Assembly (NCBI GenBank): GCA_027405735.1
Contig: JAPEHQ010000009.1
Location: forward strand, 558,001 to 622,000
Source of the DNA: Mucor racemosus
Lineage: Eukaryota; Mucoromycota; Mucoromycetes; Mucorales; Mucoraceae
Length of the DNA: 64,000 nt
Reading direction: 5' to 3'
This document shows, one piece after another, positions 27,051 through 37,465 of the stretch (its first letter is position 1; each line of letters begins with the position of its first letter). Both the position numbers and the translations under genes were made by a program. Below the pieces are notes generated by a model that saw nothing but the letters and a program-made list of their open reading frames with translations, was not told where the DNA came from and did not search any database.

Positions 27051-27285
27051 AATGCTACACTTGTGCACTTATGTTCTGGCATGAACTCTTTTATTTTCGG
27101 ACAAATATCACTGGCTCAGGTAATTAAGATACATTCTCTTAAAGATTCGTCGTGATTTGACTCAATATTGGGCAGAAAAATTTAAACCCCATCTGAAAAC
27201 CGTCGAAGACCTATCTTTTTACAATCTGAATTTTGTATATTTACAGATATAAATAATAATTAAAAAATAATGCAATTAAAAGAGC

Positions 27286-27395
27286 TGAGAGTTTATGGGT
27301 ACATACAATCTTATTTATAGAAATAATAATAATAAAGACTAGTAACATTTACTATGGAGAACGTAGGCTTTATTTCTAGAAAAACTAATAATAAA
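27286..27395 (+). mobile_element. Fragment of the DDE-derived MITE
   Basis: GAGAGTTTATGGGTACATAC and the following roughly 100 bp match the first half of the 232-bp element at 38,592-38,823 and the right end of the DDE transposon. It is cut off where LTR-B begins. The preceding 50 bp resemble a decayed LTR-B end. Confidence 0.65.
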
Positions 27396-27931
27396 TGTCG
27401 TATATTTTCAGGCTTGATAAATAATACGTAAAAAAGAACACAATTAAAAGTGAATGAGTAATGAATTATTTCTTCAACTGTATAATAAAAACAAGATATC
27501 GTTTATTTACATGGATAAAAAAGTATAGCCTTTTATATTGATTTGACATTGAGATTCTGAGATGTAATTCAAGGCACTATTGAACCATTAGATCTGCTCG
27601 ATAGTAACCTATGGATTGAAATGGGTCAATCATAATCTAACTGTTCTTGCAGAACTTATGAGTTGTCTTGCTTCTATGGTGCGCTAAATGTGCTTGGATG
27701 TTGATTTGATAGCTACTTGATTGGTTAACCACTCGGATGAAATAATAATATGGTGCCATAATTGAGGTCCAAGCGTCCTTGGCAATTACTGGATTAAACT
27801 TTTTTGTACGCTAGGAGTTATATCCAATATCGAGACTTTGCACTTCAATACATGTCATATTCAATAGATTGTAAGGTATACTATTGATACTGTGGAAGGT
27901 AATAACATATGGTACTTGGCGGCATACAACA
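27396..27931 (-). mobile_element. LTR-B, outer left arm copy
   Basis: TGTCGTATATTTTCAGG to GGCGGCATACAACA, 536 bp, diverged from the copies at 30,651 and 34,062. No 5-bp TSD (ATAAA versus TAGTA). The junction with element K on its right is mirrored at 37,957, so both belong to a duplicated inverted unit. Confidence 0.75.
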
Positions 27932-28900
27932 TAGTATATCATTCATATTTTTGCTAATGGTCACTCTTCCAAAAAAAAAACCGAACAATCTCCGAAAGCG
28001 GCCATCTAATGATACAGTATTTGCAAGGTTTAAATCTCTAGAAAAAGTTACCGGATAGCCCGGACGCGATTGTTTAAATATTCCAGGATGCACATGGGCA
28101 CAATAAAAGAAACTGCACACGAGCATAACAAAAAGACCGTATGTCCAGAGTTATAAATTCTGTCCGTGTGCATGATCACATTAATTTCATGTGTGCATAG
28201 TAGTAGGATTGCCCATAAGCATATCATTATCCCTATTTGCGCATAATAATTAAATCTGACCATGAGCATAATGAGCTGATCATATGGGCACAAATTCGTT
28301 TGTATATTGTATACAATCATCGTGCCGTTTTCAAAATTCCATTGCATTTTCTACTGCGATAATGGATTTTTAAATTACATTTGCTTTCATTAATATAGAT
28401 TATAGATAATAATATAATTCAATATGTTGTTGATTTAGGGCAGCAATACATGCAAGAACCAATATATTTACAATTATCATCATTTGCAAATATGTTTATA
28501 GCTATAATAATGCTTACAGCAACAACGGTTTTTGCTCGAGCATAAGCTTATTAAATAACACTTACTGTTCAAATTTATATGCAAGCCAAATCTAAGATTC
28601 TAGATGCTACTTTATCACTCGTAAAATTTAAACAAATTAACCTTCTTTAAACTTACTATTTTAGTTTACGACTGTCAGGTGTAAAAAGATTTGTTTTCAA
28701 GTATACACTAGCTACAATCAAAACTATGGTTATTAGGCAAAACATTAGATTGCTCTTTTTTGTGTTTCTATATCATTTGGTATTTTATCACTTTTCTGGA
28801 ACATTTCGTGAGTTTGTAGCCAGTTCTAGCTTTTCATTGCGTAGATATAAATATCATTGCCTTCAATTTGATCTGGTATTCCAGAAATACGTCCAACAAT
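27932..28900 (-). repeat. Element K, left arm of the outer inverted repeat
   Basis: Inverted counterpart of about 36,170-37,956. Shared landmarks are the CACTCTTCC plus A-run block, GGCCATCTAATGATA, GATAGCCCGGACGCG, the GCAC/GCAT motif cluster at 28,060-28,290 and the AGAAAAGTGATA/GGAACATTTCGTGAG block near 28,800. No transposase is seen, so it is non-coding or non-autonomous. It has the empty site of the pogo-like MITE at 36,335. Confidence 0.7.
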
Positions 28901-29218
28901 ACAGTAGTAAATAATGATGTTTGATCTTAGAATGTGCTTAAATAAAAATATCAGCCTCCTCTAATATAGACTGCTACCTATAATAAAACATTAGTCCCTT
29001 ATGTTAGCATGCGTATTCAGATAGAAGAAAGGAATACCAGCTTAATAGTCTGATATGCCTTATCAAGCGGTGAATACATCCTGGAAATATGAAAACAAAA
29101 AGAAAGAAACAACACACGTATAAAAGGATTTTCAAGGCTTTACATTATTTAGCGCAATTAAAACCCTGCTAAATTGCTCATTTCAGCCAATGTAAAAGCA
29201 GCATTACAACGCCTGAAC

Positions 29219-29747
29219 TGTCGTATATTTTCAGGATTGATAAATATTACTTAAAAAAGAATACAATTATAAAAGAATGAGTAATTAATCAGTTCTTCAA
29301 CTGTATAATAAAAACAAGATATCGTTTATTTAGATGTAAAAGTATGGCCTTTTATATTGATTTGACATTGAGATCCTGAGATGTAATTTAAGGCACTATT
29401 GAACCATTGGATCTGTTTGATAGTAATCTATGGATTGAAATGGATCAATCATAATTTAACCGTTCTTGCAGAGCTTGTGAGTTGTCTTGTTTCAATGCTG
29501 CGCTAAATATGCTTGGATGTTGATTTGATAACTACTTGATTGGTTAACTGCTGGGATGAAATAATGTGGTGTCGTAATTGAGGTCCAAGCGTTCTTGGTA
29601 ATTACTGGATTAAACTTGGTACGCTAGGAGTTTCTTATATCCGATATCAAGACTTACACTTCAATACATGTCGTAGTCAATAGATTGTAAGATGTATTGA
29701 TACTGTAGAAGGTGATAATGTATGATACTAGTAGGTGGAATACAACA
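29219..29747 (-). mobile_element. Solo LTR-B (529 bp) flanked by 13-bp direct repeats
   Basis: TGTCGTATATTTTCAGG to GTGGAATACAACA, very similar to the copy at 30,651. ACAACGCCTGAAC occurs at 29,206-29,218 and 29,748-29,760, longer than the usual 5-bp TSD of this family. Confidence 0.8.
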
Positions 29748-29754
29748 ACAACGC

Positions 29755-31185
29755 CTGAACTATAAACAAAACAAAATAGGCAATATCTGTTACTATAATA
29801 GAAACATAAAATTTTCTACTAGAAAAACCGTCTGTCATATTATACATTCATTAAAAAATTGCAAAGCCAATCCCGTAGAGCGACGCCGTAATTGAGCATA
29901 GCAAAATTGAACGGCTAAGTCTCTTATACTATGGTACAGTATATCTAAGTTTTAAATAAAAAGGTATTTTTTTTTAACTTTTCTTATATTTAACCACCTT
30001 CGGTCTGAAAATTCAGACTTTGTAGCGGACATTTTTTGGGGCTCATTTTATCCTTACCAATACACATGATTTAGATCAAAAAACAGAAAAATCGAATTTT
30101 GATACCAAAATCAACGTTTAAATATACTACATTATGAGAGAAAATTGTAGCCATAACTAATACGCATTTTATAAAAGCTTAATATTAAATGTTAAGTAAT
30201 GAAACTTTGTACTTTTGGCCCAAAAACGGTTTTTTGATTAAAGGATTTTCATGTAATGTTTTGTAATAAAAATGTTTATTATTTTTTATTGAGCAAATAG
30301 AGCGCTAAATTCTGTATATGTGTATACTTTTTGTTTTTATAATTGGTAGTATAATTAACTCTAAATTTGCAAAACCAGAAAAAAAAAATTAAAAAATGTC
30401 AAAATTGATGATCTGGACAAAAATAATTTTCTAAATTAATATTCCGCTTATAAGCCTTGTAAGTCTTAAAAATAAGAGATTTTATAATACTTGAAAACTT
30501 TTTCAAGAATTTACGATGCTGTACCCACTTGATTCAAGCTTATTACTGTAAACCTTTATACATGTTAGTATTGTGTGGTAGTTTATTTGATGATAATATA
30601 GTCTGATTTTTTAATTATTGCGTTAGAAGTGATTTAAATTGAGTTTTATTTGTCGTATATTTTCAGGATTGATAAATAGTACTTAAAAGAGAATACAATT
30701 ATAAAAGAATGAGTAATTAATCAGTTCTTCAACTGTATAATAAAAACAAGATATCGTTTATTTAGATGTAAAAGTATAGCCTTTTATATTGATTTGACAT
30801 TGAGATCCTGAGATGTAATTTAAGGCACTATTGAACTATTGGATTTGTTTGATAGCAATCTATGGATTGAAATAGATCAATCATAATTTAACCGTTCTTG
30901 CAGAGCTTGTGAGTTGTCTTGTTTCAATGCTGCGCTAAATATGCTTGGATGTTGATTTGATAGCTACTTGATTCAGGTTAACTGCTGGGATGAAATAATG
31001 TGGTGTTATAATTGAGGTCCAAGAAGTGTTCTCGGTAATTACTGGATTAAACTTGATACGCTAGGAGTTTCTTATATCCGATATCAAGACTTGCACTTCA
31101 ATACATGTTGTAGTCAATAGATTGTAAGATGTATTGGTACTGTAGAAGGTGATAATGTCTGACACTAGTAGGTGGAATACAACAT
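29755..31185. repeat. Inner inverted repeat, left arm (family G copy 2 plus LTR-B)
   Basis: Reverse complement of 34,061-35,489 with almost no mismatches over 1.43 kb; I saw a single clear one, AAACAAAAC versus AAACTAAAC near the outer end. It contains non-coding family G (29,755-30,645) and an LTR-B copy. The inner end coincides with the first base past the LTR. Confidence 0.9.
30651..31184 (-). mobile_element. Solo LTR-B, 534 bp, with TSD TTATT
   Basis: Starts TGTCGTATATTTTCAGG and ends GTGGAATACAACA; TTATT flanks it at 30,646-30,650 and 31,185-31,189. In its coding direction it contains ATATAAAAGGCTATAC, a plausible LTR promoter. It interrupts family G, whose uninterrupted order is seen at 56,350-56,430. 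Confidence 0.9.
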
Positions 31186-31189
31186 TATT

Positions 31190-31335
31190 CTTACCTCTCC
31201 AATATCATAAATATACACATGGCCACCACTGAAACCTATTGCTGTCTTATTATCCTGTTTGTCCCAAACCAATTTATTCAATGCTTTACCAGAACCAACG
31301 TAAGCACTTACAAATGGTTCCTTGGTATTTTAATA
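31190..31335 (-). pseudogene. Dynein intermediate chain C-terminal WD-repeat fragment
   Basis: The minus strand reads EPFVSAYVGSGKALNKLVWD, then KTAIGFSGGHVYIYDIGE, before a GTAAGA donor-like sequence. GKALNKLxWDK...AIGxSDGxxYIYDIGE is the hallmark of the last WD repeat of cytoplasmic dynein intermediate chain, the cargo-binding subunit of the motor. Only this exon-sized piece is visible, with another 90 bp of uncertain open frame upstream (RRADDTLDTTVDGTS). A second, independently diverged copy lies at 56,400-56,545 in the same position relative to family G, so it travels with the repeat. Not expected to be functional. Confidence 0.7.
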
Positions 31336-31543
31336 CTAATTTTATAAATTAAATTGACTGGTTCCATCTACAGTAGTATCTAACGTATCATCAGCCCGCC
31401 TTATGATAAATGCCAATCTAAAATCAGAAATATTCCATTATCATTGTTGTTATAGGCTATGAAAAGCTTGATTTTTAATAATGCAGCAATTAAATAAAAA
31501 ACAGGATGATACCAATAGCATATAGTGAGTATTTAACATCTAA

Positions 31544-34025
31544 TTGCCGGTTTTCGAGGATATTGGAGGTTAATTATAAATGAAGAATAATTAATTAATT
31601 ATATATAGCTGTTTTATATCTAATTATACTTTAAATTCTTATTTTAGAAAAATTGAATTTGGATATAATATAAAATTGATATATTAAAGAAATCAATCAT
31701 GGTGAGTGTAAACTTTTTATATGTACTTTCAAGAGAATTATGTAATACGTTGCATGGTAGAGAATATGACCTGTAATAAGTCAATAAACTATTACTATAA
31801 GTCAGTGATGATTGTATTAATTACCTAATAGACCTGGAATTAGTATTATGAGTTGTACTTGTATATTACCTTATTGTTACAAAACGAAAAAAAAACGAAA
31901 ATAAAATTACATAAAAAAAAATTATTATATGGTATAAATATGATCACGTGATAATTGCTAGGGAATAGTACGCCTTATACTTCTATTATATTTATTTTAT
32001 TAATTCCTTTATCTATCAGGCTTTTCAATATATACAATACTTTTTTTAACTCTTTTATGCTTTAATGAAACTTCTTCTTCCATAATTTCATCTTCGTCAA
32101 AATTGATAGAATCGACTTCTAATTCATCAAGGCTCATATTTAATAATTTATTTTGTAACGTACTTATTTCAATTAGATTTTTATTTATCTTAATCTCATC
32201 ATTAAATGCAATTTGTATCTTACTTTCTTTTATAGGAAACTCAAAGCCATCACTATACCAAAGCTTATGATGCGGTAATTCTTCTATATTATAATCTTTA
32301 ACCATTTGCCAAATATTTTTCAGTAAACAAGATAATTTAAATTGTATATTGTAATGTTTTATATCAGATACCTGTACAGATGCTCTGTTATTATTAAACC
32401 TCTCAAATTTACTTCCTATAACACTAAATTCATTCTCTATTATGGATCTAAAGCTTCCAAATACGCTGTTAAAATGTAATTCATTCACACTCAATTTACT
32501 ATCCTTTTCTTTTCTAACTGGATACATAAAATGCATATCTTTAAATTCATATCCAAGATTAATTCCATTTTCTTTAAATTGGTTTATAAATAGTGGATAA
32601 CCTCCATCCATAGCCAAACAATCACCAATATGTAGTTTATTATAGAGATTCATTTTTAAGAACATTGTACCATCATTAGATTCACCACATTTTTCGGAGT
32701 CTGAAATATAAACTATCATTTTATTCATATCACAAACAATTTGAGTTCTGACACCTGGTTTTTTTAATTTATAAGAATGTAATTTTATTCTTTCTGTATC
32801 TGGATTGTAGTATTTTATTTTTGAGTCATGACCATCTATAATTAAAGTTACATTCTTAAATCCTATTGGGTTATATAGTTTTGCAGATAATAATCTTATC
32901 TTTATATTTGAAAATAAGTTTAACAAATCTGTGTTTGTTATTTTATTGATTCTTTTATAATTGTCTATCCAAAATTTTTTATATAAATCATAAAAAGTAG
33001 CATAGCACATAAATTGAGACATTTTCTGCCCTGATAGACCACAAACTAAATGATATAATAAAATAAGACCTTTATCTAATTCAGGATATGGACCTGGATA
33101 CTCTTGTGTCCCATATAAAATATTTAAAAAGTAAAATACAGGAATATAGCCTAATTGATTAAGTAATACATCTTTTATAAAATTTATATCTTTCATATAT
33201 TTTAAAGTAGTTCTATGATTATATTTTTTACTAATTATTTTCCAATTAGATTCATAAAAATACCATTTATCAATTATTAATCTATTAATCTCTATATTAA
33301 TCTTTTCTTTTATATTCTCTTCTTCTGTGTCATTCATTTATCATTGTATACCTTTTTCAATTATTAATATTTAAATATGCATTAAATGATAAAATGAGAT
33401 TATCTGTCTGAATTTAGGATATAAAAAATAAAAAGAATATAAATTCAATCTGACCAGACGCCATTAAACAACCAATTTTGAAGCCAATTCCATTTCTAAC
33501 TCATATTGAAATGTAATTCTTATAAATAGTCTTTTGTAATGATCCAGTTACATTACATAAGCAAATTGCACATATAAATGACAACCAAGAACAGATCAAT
33601 TGCACATTAGTAAATTTATCTGTTCTTTCCTTTCCTCTTATTATATTTATAACTACAATCCAAATAAATATATATATTATTACTTATTTATCATTGTTAC
33701 TTATAACCAATTATTATATAACCCCATATAATCAATCATAGGTAATAATTGTATACTAGTAATAGCAATTACAATTTAAGTAACACCAACCTTTTATATC
33801 CAATCATAGAATCAAAGTCAGACATATAATCCTCCATATTATATATCCAGTTTTTTGACAATTAATTGATCTATCACATCTTTTAAACCAAAACCTAGAA
33901 GCTGTTGGTTCTTTCTTTTACCAATAGTTTTTCTAGCAATAAAGCCTACGTTCTCCATAATAAATGTTACTAGTCTTTATTATTATTATTTCTATAAAAA
34001 AGATTGTATGTATCCATAAACTCTC
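31544..34025 (-). mobile_element. DDE transposon (IS5/Harbinger-like transposase) with 5-bp TSD
   Basis: Bounded by TCTAA at 31,539-31,543 and 34,026-34,030. The left end is TTGCCGGTTTTCGAGGATAT; the right end, read inward, is GAGAGTTTATGGATAC. Both ends are confirmed independently by the deletion derivative at 38,592-38,823, which starts GAGAGTTT and ends ACCGACAG between TTTTT repeats. The terminal inverted repeats are short and imperfect. The element carries a single transposase gene. Confidence 0.82.
32009..33337 (-). CDS. DDE transposase, 442 aa, intact single exon
   Basis: The start ATG at 33,337 is the first in frame. Candidate catalytic residues are D168 in LIIDGHDSKI, D244 in CLAMDGGYP and E301 in the helix FGSFRSIIENEFSVIGSKFE. 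Spacing and the F..xR..IE..F...K..F pattern resemble IS5/Harbinger (DDE_Tnp_4) enzymes, as does KLKKPGVRTQIVCD before the second Asp. A helix-turn-helix-like segment lies near residues 98-122 (CGLSGQKMSQFMCYATFYDL). The C-terminus is acidic then basic (EDEIMEEEV; KHKRVKKS). No frameshift or premature stop, so the gene may be functional. No accessory Myb/SANT gene, typical of PIF/Harbinger, is present. Family placement is from motifs only. Confidence 0.82.
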   Translation of the reverse strand: MNDTEEENIKEKINIEINRLIIDKWYFYESNWKIISKKYNHRTTLKYMKDINFIKDVLLNQLGYIPVFYFLNILYGTQEYPGPYPELDKGLILLYHLVCGLSGQKMSQFMCYATFYDLYKKFWIDNYKRINKITNTDLLNLFSNIKIRLLSAKLYNPIGFKNVTLIIDGHDSKIKYYNPDTERIKLHSYKLKKPGVRTQIVCDMNKMIVYISDSEKCGESNDGTMFLKMNLYNKLHIGDCLAMDGGYPLFINQFKENGINLGYEFKDMHFMYPVRKEKDSKLSVNELHFNSVFGSFRSIIENEFSVIGSKFERFNNNRASVQVSDIKHYNIQFKLSCLLKNIWQMVKDYNIEELPHHKLWYSDGFEFPIKESKIQIAFNDEIKINKNLIEISTLQNKLLNMSLDELEVDSINFDEDEIMEEEVSLKHKRVKKSIVYIEKPDR

Positions 34026-34060
34026 TCTAAGTAAGATTGATGAAGCATACTTTTTGTTGT

Positions 34061-35489
34061 ATGTTGTATTCCACCTACTAGTGTCAGACATTATCACCTT
34101 CTACAGTACCAATACATCTTACAATCTATTGACTACAACATGTATTGAAGTGCAAGTCTTGATATCGGATATAAGAAACTCCTAGCGTATCAAGTTTAAT
34201 CCAGTAATTACCGAGAACACTTCTTGGACCTCAATTATAACACCACATTATTTCATCCCAGCAGTTAACCTGAATCAAGTAGCTATCAAATCAACATCCA
34301 AGCATATTTAGCGCAGCATTGAAACAAGACAACTCACAAGCTCTGCAAGAACGGTTAAATTATGATTGATCTATTTCAATCCATAGATTGCTATCAAACA
34401 AATCCAATAGTTCAATAGTGCCTTAAATTACATCTCAGGATCTCAATGTCAAATCAATATAAAAGGCTATACTTTTACATCTAAATAAACGATATCTTGT
34501 TTTTATTATACAGTTGAAGAACTGATTAATTACTCATTCTTTTATAATTGTATTCTCTTTTAAGTACTATTTATCAATCCTGAAAATATACGACAAATAA
34601 AACTCAATTTAAATCACTTCTAACGCAATAATTAAAAAATCAGACTATATTATCATCAAATAAACTACCACACAATACTAACATGTATAAAGGTTTACAG
34701 TAATAAGCTTGAATCAAGTGGGTACAGCATCGTAAATTCTTGAAAAAGTTTTCAAGTATTATAAAATCTCTTATTTTTAAGACTTACAAGGCTTATAAGC
34801 GGAATATTAATTTAGAAAATTATTTTTGTCCAGATCATCAATTTTGACATTTTTTAATTTTTTTTTTCTGGTTTTGCAAATTTAGAGTTAATTATACTAC
34901 CAATTATAAAAACAAAAAGTATACACATATACAGAATTTAGCGCTCTATTTGCTCAATAAAAAATAATAAACATTTTTATTACAAAACATTACATGAAAA
35001 TCCTTTAATCAAAAAACCGTTTTTGGGCCAAAAGTACAAAGTTTCATTACTTAACATTTAATATTAAGCTTTTATAAAATGCGTATTAGTTATGGCTACA
35101 ATTTTCTCTCATAATGTAGTATATTTAAACGTTGATTTTGGTATCAAAATTCGATTTTTCTGTTTTTTGATCTAAATCATGTGTATTGGTAAGGATAAAA
35201 TGAGCCCCAAAAAATGTCCGCTACAAAGTCTGAATTTTCAGACCGAAGGTGGTTAAATATAAGAAAAGTTAAAAAAAATACCTTTTTATTTAAAACTTAG
35301 ATATACTGTACCATAGTATAAGAGACTTAGCCGTTCAATTTTGCTATGCTCAATTACGGCGTCGCTCTACGGGATTGGCTTTGCAATTTTTTAATGAATG
35401 TATAATATGACAGACGGTTTTTCTAGTAGAAAATTTTATGTTTCTATTATAGTAACAGATATTGCCTATTTTGTTTAGTTTATAGTTCA
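34061..35489. repeat. Inner inverted repeat, right arm (LTR-B plus family G copy 3)
   Basis: Mirror of 29,755-31,185. LTR-B occupies 34,062-34,595 and family G 34,601-35,489. It lacks a 5-bp TSD around its LTR (TTGTA versus AATAA), whereas the left copy has one, so the right arm looks like the derived copy. The outer end abuts the first base of LTR-H. Confidence 0.9.
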
Positions 35490-35881
35490 TGATATATCAG
35501 AAGTTTACCCAGATGTAGAAATCCAGGAACGACTATTGAAATCCAACATGGCATGACATTTAGTAACTCATACTAAATGTCATACATAACCACTAGCATT
35601 CACAGCGACTATCAGGAACATTCAGGAACAATTCGTAGCAATGAAACATAAGCAATCCTACATCTTATTCAAATGATATAATCACAGATTCCCAATTCCA
35701 CAAATTCCATTGTATATGATTTGTTCCCAAATTATATCAAGTACCTCAATACCCGGCAATTCATTAACAATATTAATAATCATATAACTAACTAGAAAAC
35801 ATATAAATACGAAGCTTCAATGAATTAATAAAATGTATCTTTTAGCAGAGTATTTTTATATTAGTATCTTTTGATATAACA
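35490..35881 (+). mobile_element. LTR-H, 392 bp, no TSD
   Basis: TGATATATCAGAAGTTTACC to TTTTGATATAACA; nearly identical to the solo LTR at 56,812-57,203, which does have a TSD. Flanks differ here (GTTCA versus CGTGT), consistent with rearrangement at its left edge, exactly where the inner inverted repeat ends. Confidence 0.82.
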
Positions 35882-36334
35882 CGTGTAATGAGTCAAACAT
35901 TTGAGCTTCATTCATGCAAAACTTTGCCTCATTCCTTATATAAATACTACAAGGAAATCATTACATGATCCCTTGTAGATTTATCTGTCTTGTTACACTC
36001 CCTTTACTTTTGTTTATTCACTAATAAATATCTAATTTACAAATAAGAACACCAACCTTCATCAATCCAGTGATCGCCAATTTATAATAGCAATAATAAT
36101 ATTTATAAGCATATTATCCACCTTTGTTGTTAGTCCAAAATTATAGATCATTACATATTTCTTGATTACCAAATCAAATCGAAAGCAATGATATTTATAT
36201 CTGCTCAATGAAAAGCTAGAACTAGCTACAAACCCACTAAATGTTCCAGAAAAATAATAAAATTCCAAATGATATCGAAACACACAAAAAAGAATAATCT
36301 AACGTCTTGCCTAATTACGATAGTTTTGATTGTA

Positions 36335-36830
36335 CAGTCGTGATTCGATTTAGTGGACTCATAAATAACGGATTTTCGATTTAATGGACAGTTTGAAATC
36401 TCCCGTTTTTTTTTTAATAATTTTACTGCCTAAATCCACTGAATCGATTCAGTGGATAGTGGACAATTTTGTTTCTACCAGTCCACTATATTAGTAAAAT
36501 ATAAATACTATTGGATAAAACTGTATTTAGCCGGCAATAGCTTGATCTGGTAGCCATGAAATTAGAAGAAATATGGAGAGTAACTAAATCACGTGCCTAA
36601 TTTACCTCAGTTTTTTAATAAATTTCTTGTTATTCACTGTTTAATTCAGTTGCTCGAATATGAAAAGTTTTTATTAAAAATATTGTTTAATACTATAAAC
36701 TAGTAACGCCTTTTTATTCTCATTTTTTGATCCAGTATTACGGAAAATGATTTATTCGATTTAGTGGAAAATTCGATTTAGTGGACACTTTTCTCCCTCC
36801 CAACGATTCCACTAAATCGAATCACGACTG
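36335..36830. mobile_element. Tc1/mariner-pogo-like MITE, 496 bp
   Basis: Perfect inverted termini of at least 23 bp beginning CAGTCGTGATTCGATTTAG, flanked by TA on each side. The CGATTTAGTGGA motif is repeated internally near both ends. No ORF. The matching left arm of element K (near 28,710) lacks it. The CAG start and TA duplication fit the pogo branch. Confidence 0.87.
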
Positions 36831-37274
36831 TATATATACTGTACTTGAAAACAAATCTTTTTACAGCTGACAATCGTAAACTAAATTAGTAAGTTTAAAG
36901 AAGAAGGTTATTAATTTGTTTAAATTTATGTGGGATAAAGTAACATCGTAACATTTATAATCTTAGATTTGACTTGCATATAAATTTAAGCATTAAGTGT
37001 TATTTAAGTTTATGCTCGAGCAAAAACCATCGTTGCTGTAAACATTATAGCTATTATAAACATATTTACAAGTGATACTAATTGTAAATATATTGGCCCT
37101 TGCATATATTGCTCTACATTAACAATGCATTGAATTGTATTATTATTGTCTATAATCTATATTAATAAAAGTAAATGTAATTTAAAACCCCATTATTCCA
37201 GTAAGAGATGCAATGGCGTTTTGAGAACGACACGATGCTCATGTACAAACCAATTTGCGCCCATACGATCAGCT

Positions 37275-37465
37275 CATTATGCTCATGGTCAGATTTTATT
37301 ATTATGCACAAATAGGGATTAATGATATGTTTATGGGCAATTCTACTATTTATTATGCAGACATGGGATTAATGTCATGCACACGGACAGAACCTATAAT
37401 TCTGCACATACAGGCTTTTCGTTATGCTCGTGTGCAGTTTCTTTTGTTGTGCCCATGTGCATCTT
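37275..37465 (+). repeat. Cluster of eight TTATGC(A/T)C-like motifs in element K
   Basis: Degenerate units spaced about 20-30 bp apart: TTATGCTCATGG, TTATGCACAAAT, TTATGGGC, TTATGCAGACATGG, TCATGCACACGG, TTCTGCACATAC, TTATGCTCGTGTGC and TTGTGCCCATGTGC. The other arm has the inverse cluster at 28,060-28,290. It resembles subterminal transposase-binding arrays. Confidence 0.6.

Larger units (their letters stand above)
24310..27235 (+). repeat. Repeat family F, copy 2, carrying nested solo LTRs
   Basis: Family F sequence at 24,310-25,281 resumes at 26,676-26,812 and again at 27,051-27,235. It is interrupted by a solo LTR-D (TSD ATGTG) and a 238-bp LTR-like insert (flanking AATG). Alignment with copies 1 and 3 shows the uninterrupted order, for example GATTATCT following TAATATGAACTATTGTTTT in copy 1. 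Confidence 0.75.

Noticed and set aside
28048..28347. ORFs in element K arms (28,048-28,347 and 37,255-37,580)
   Set aside because: The two arms do not keep the same frame; they overlap the TTATGC motif array and show no domain.
28726..28914. Hydrophobic ORF resembling 36,062-36,283
   Set aside because: Similarity comes from the inverted repeat itself; no extension, start or domain.
29755..35489. Treating the 1.43-kb inverted arms as the terminal repeats of the DDE transposon
   Set aside because: The transposon has its own ends and TSD inside (31,544-34,025), confirmed by the MITE; the arms consist of other repeats (family G and LTR-B).
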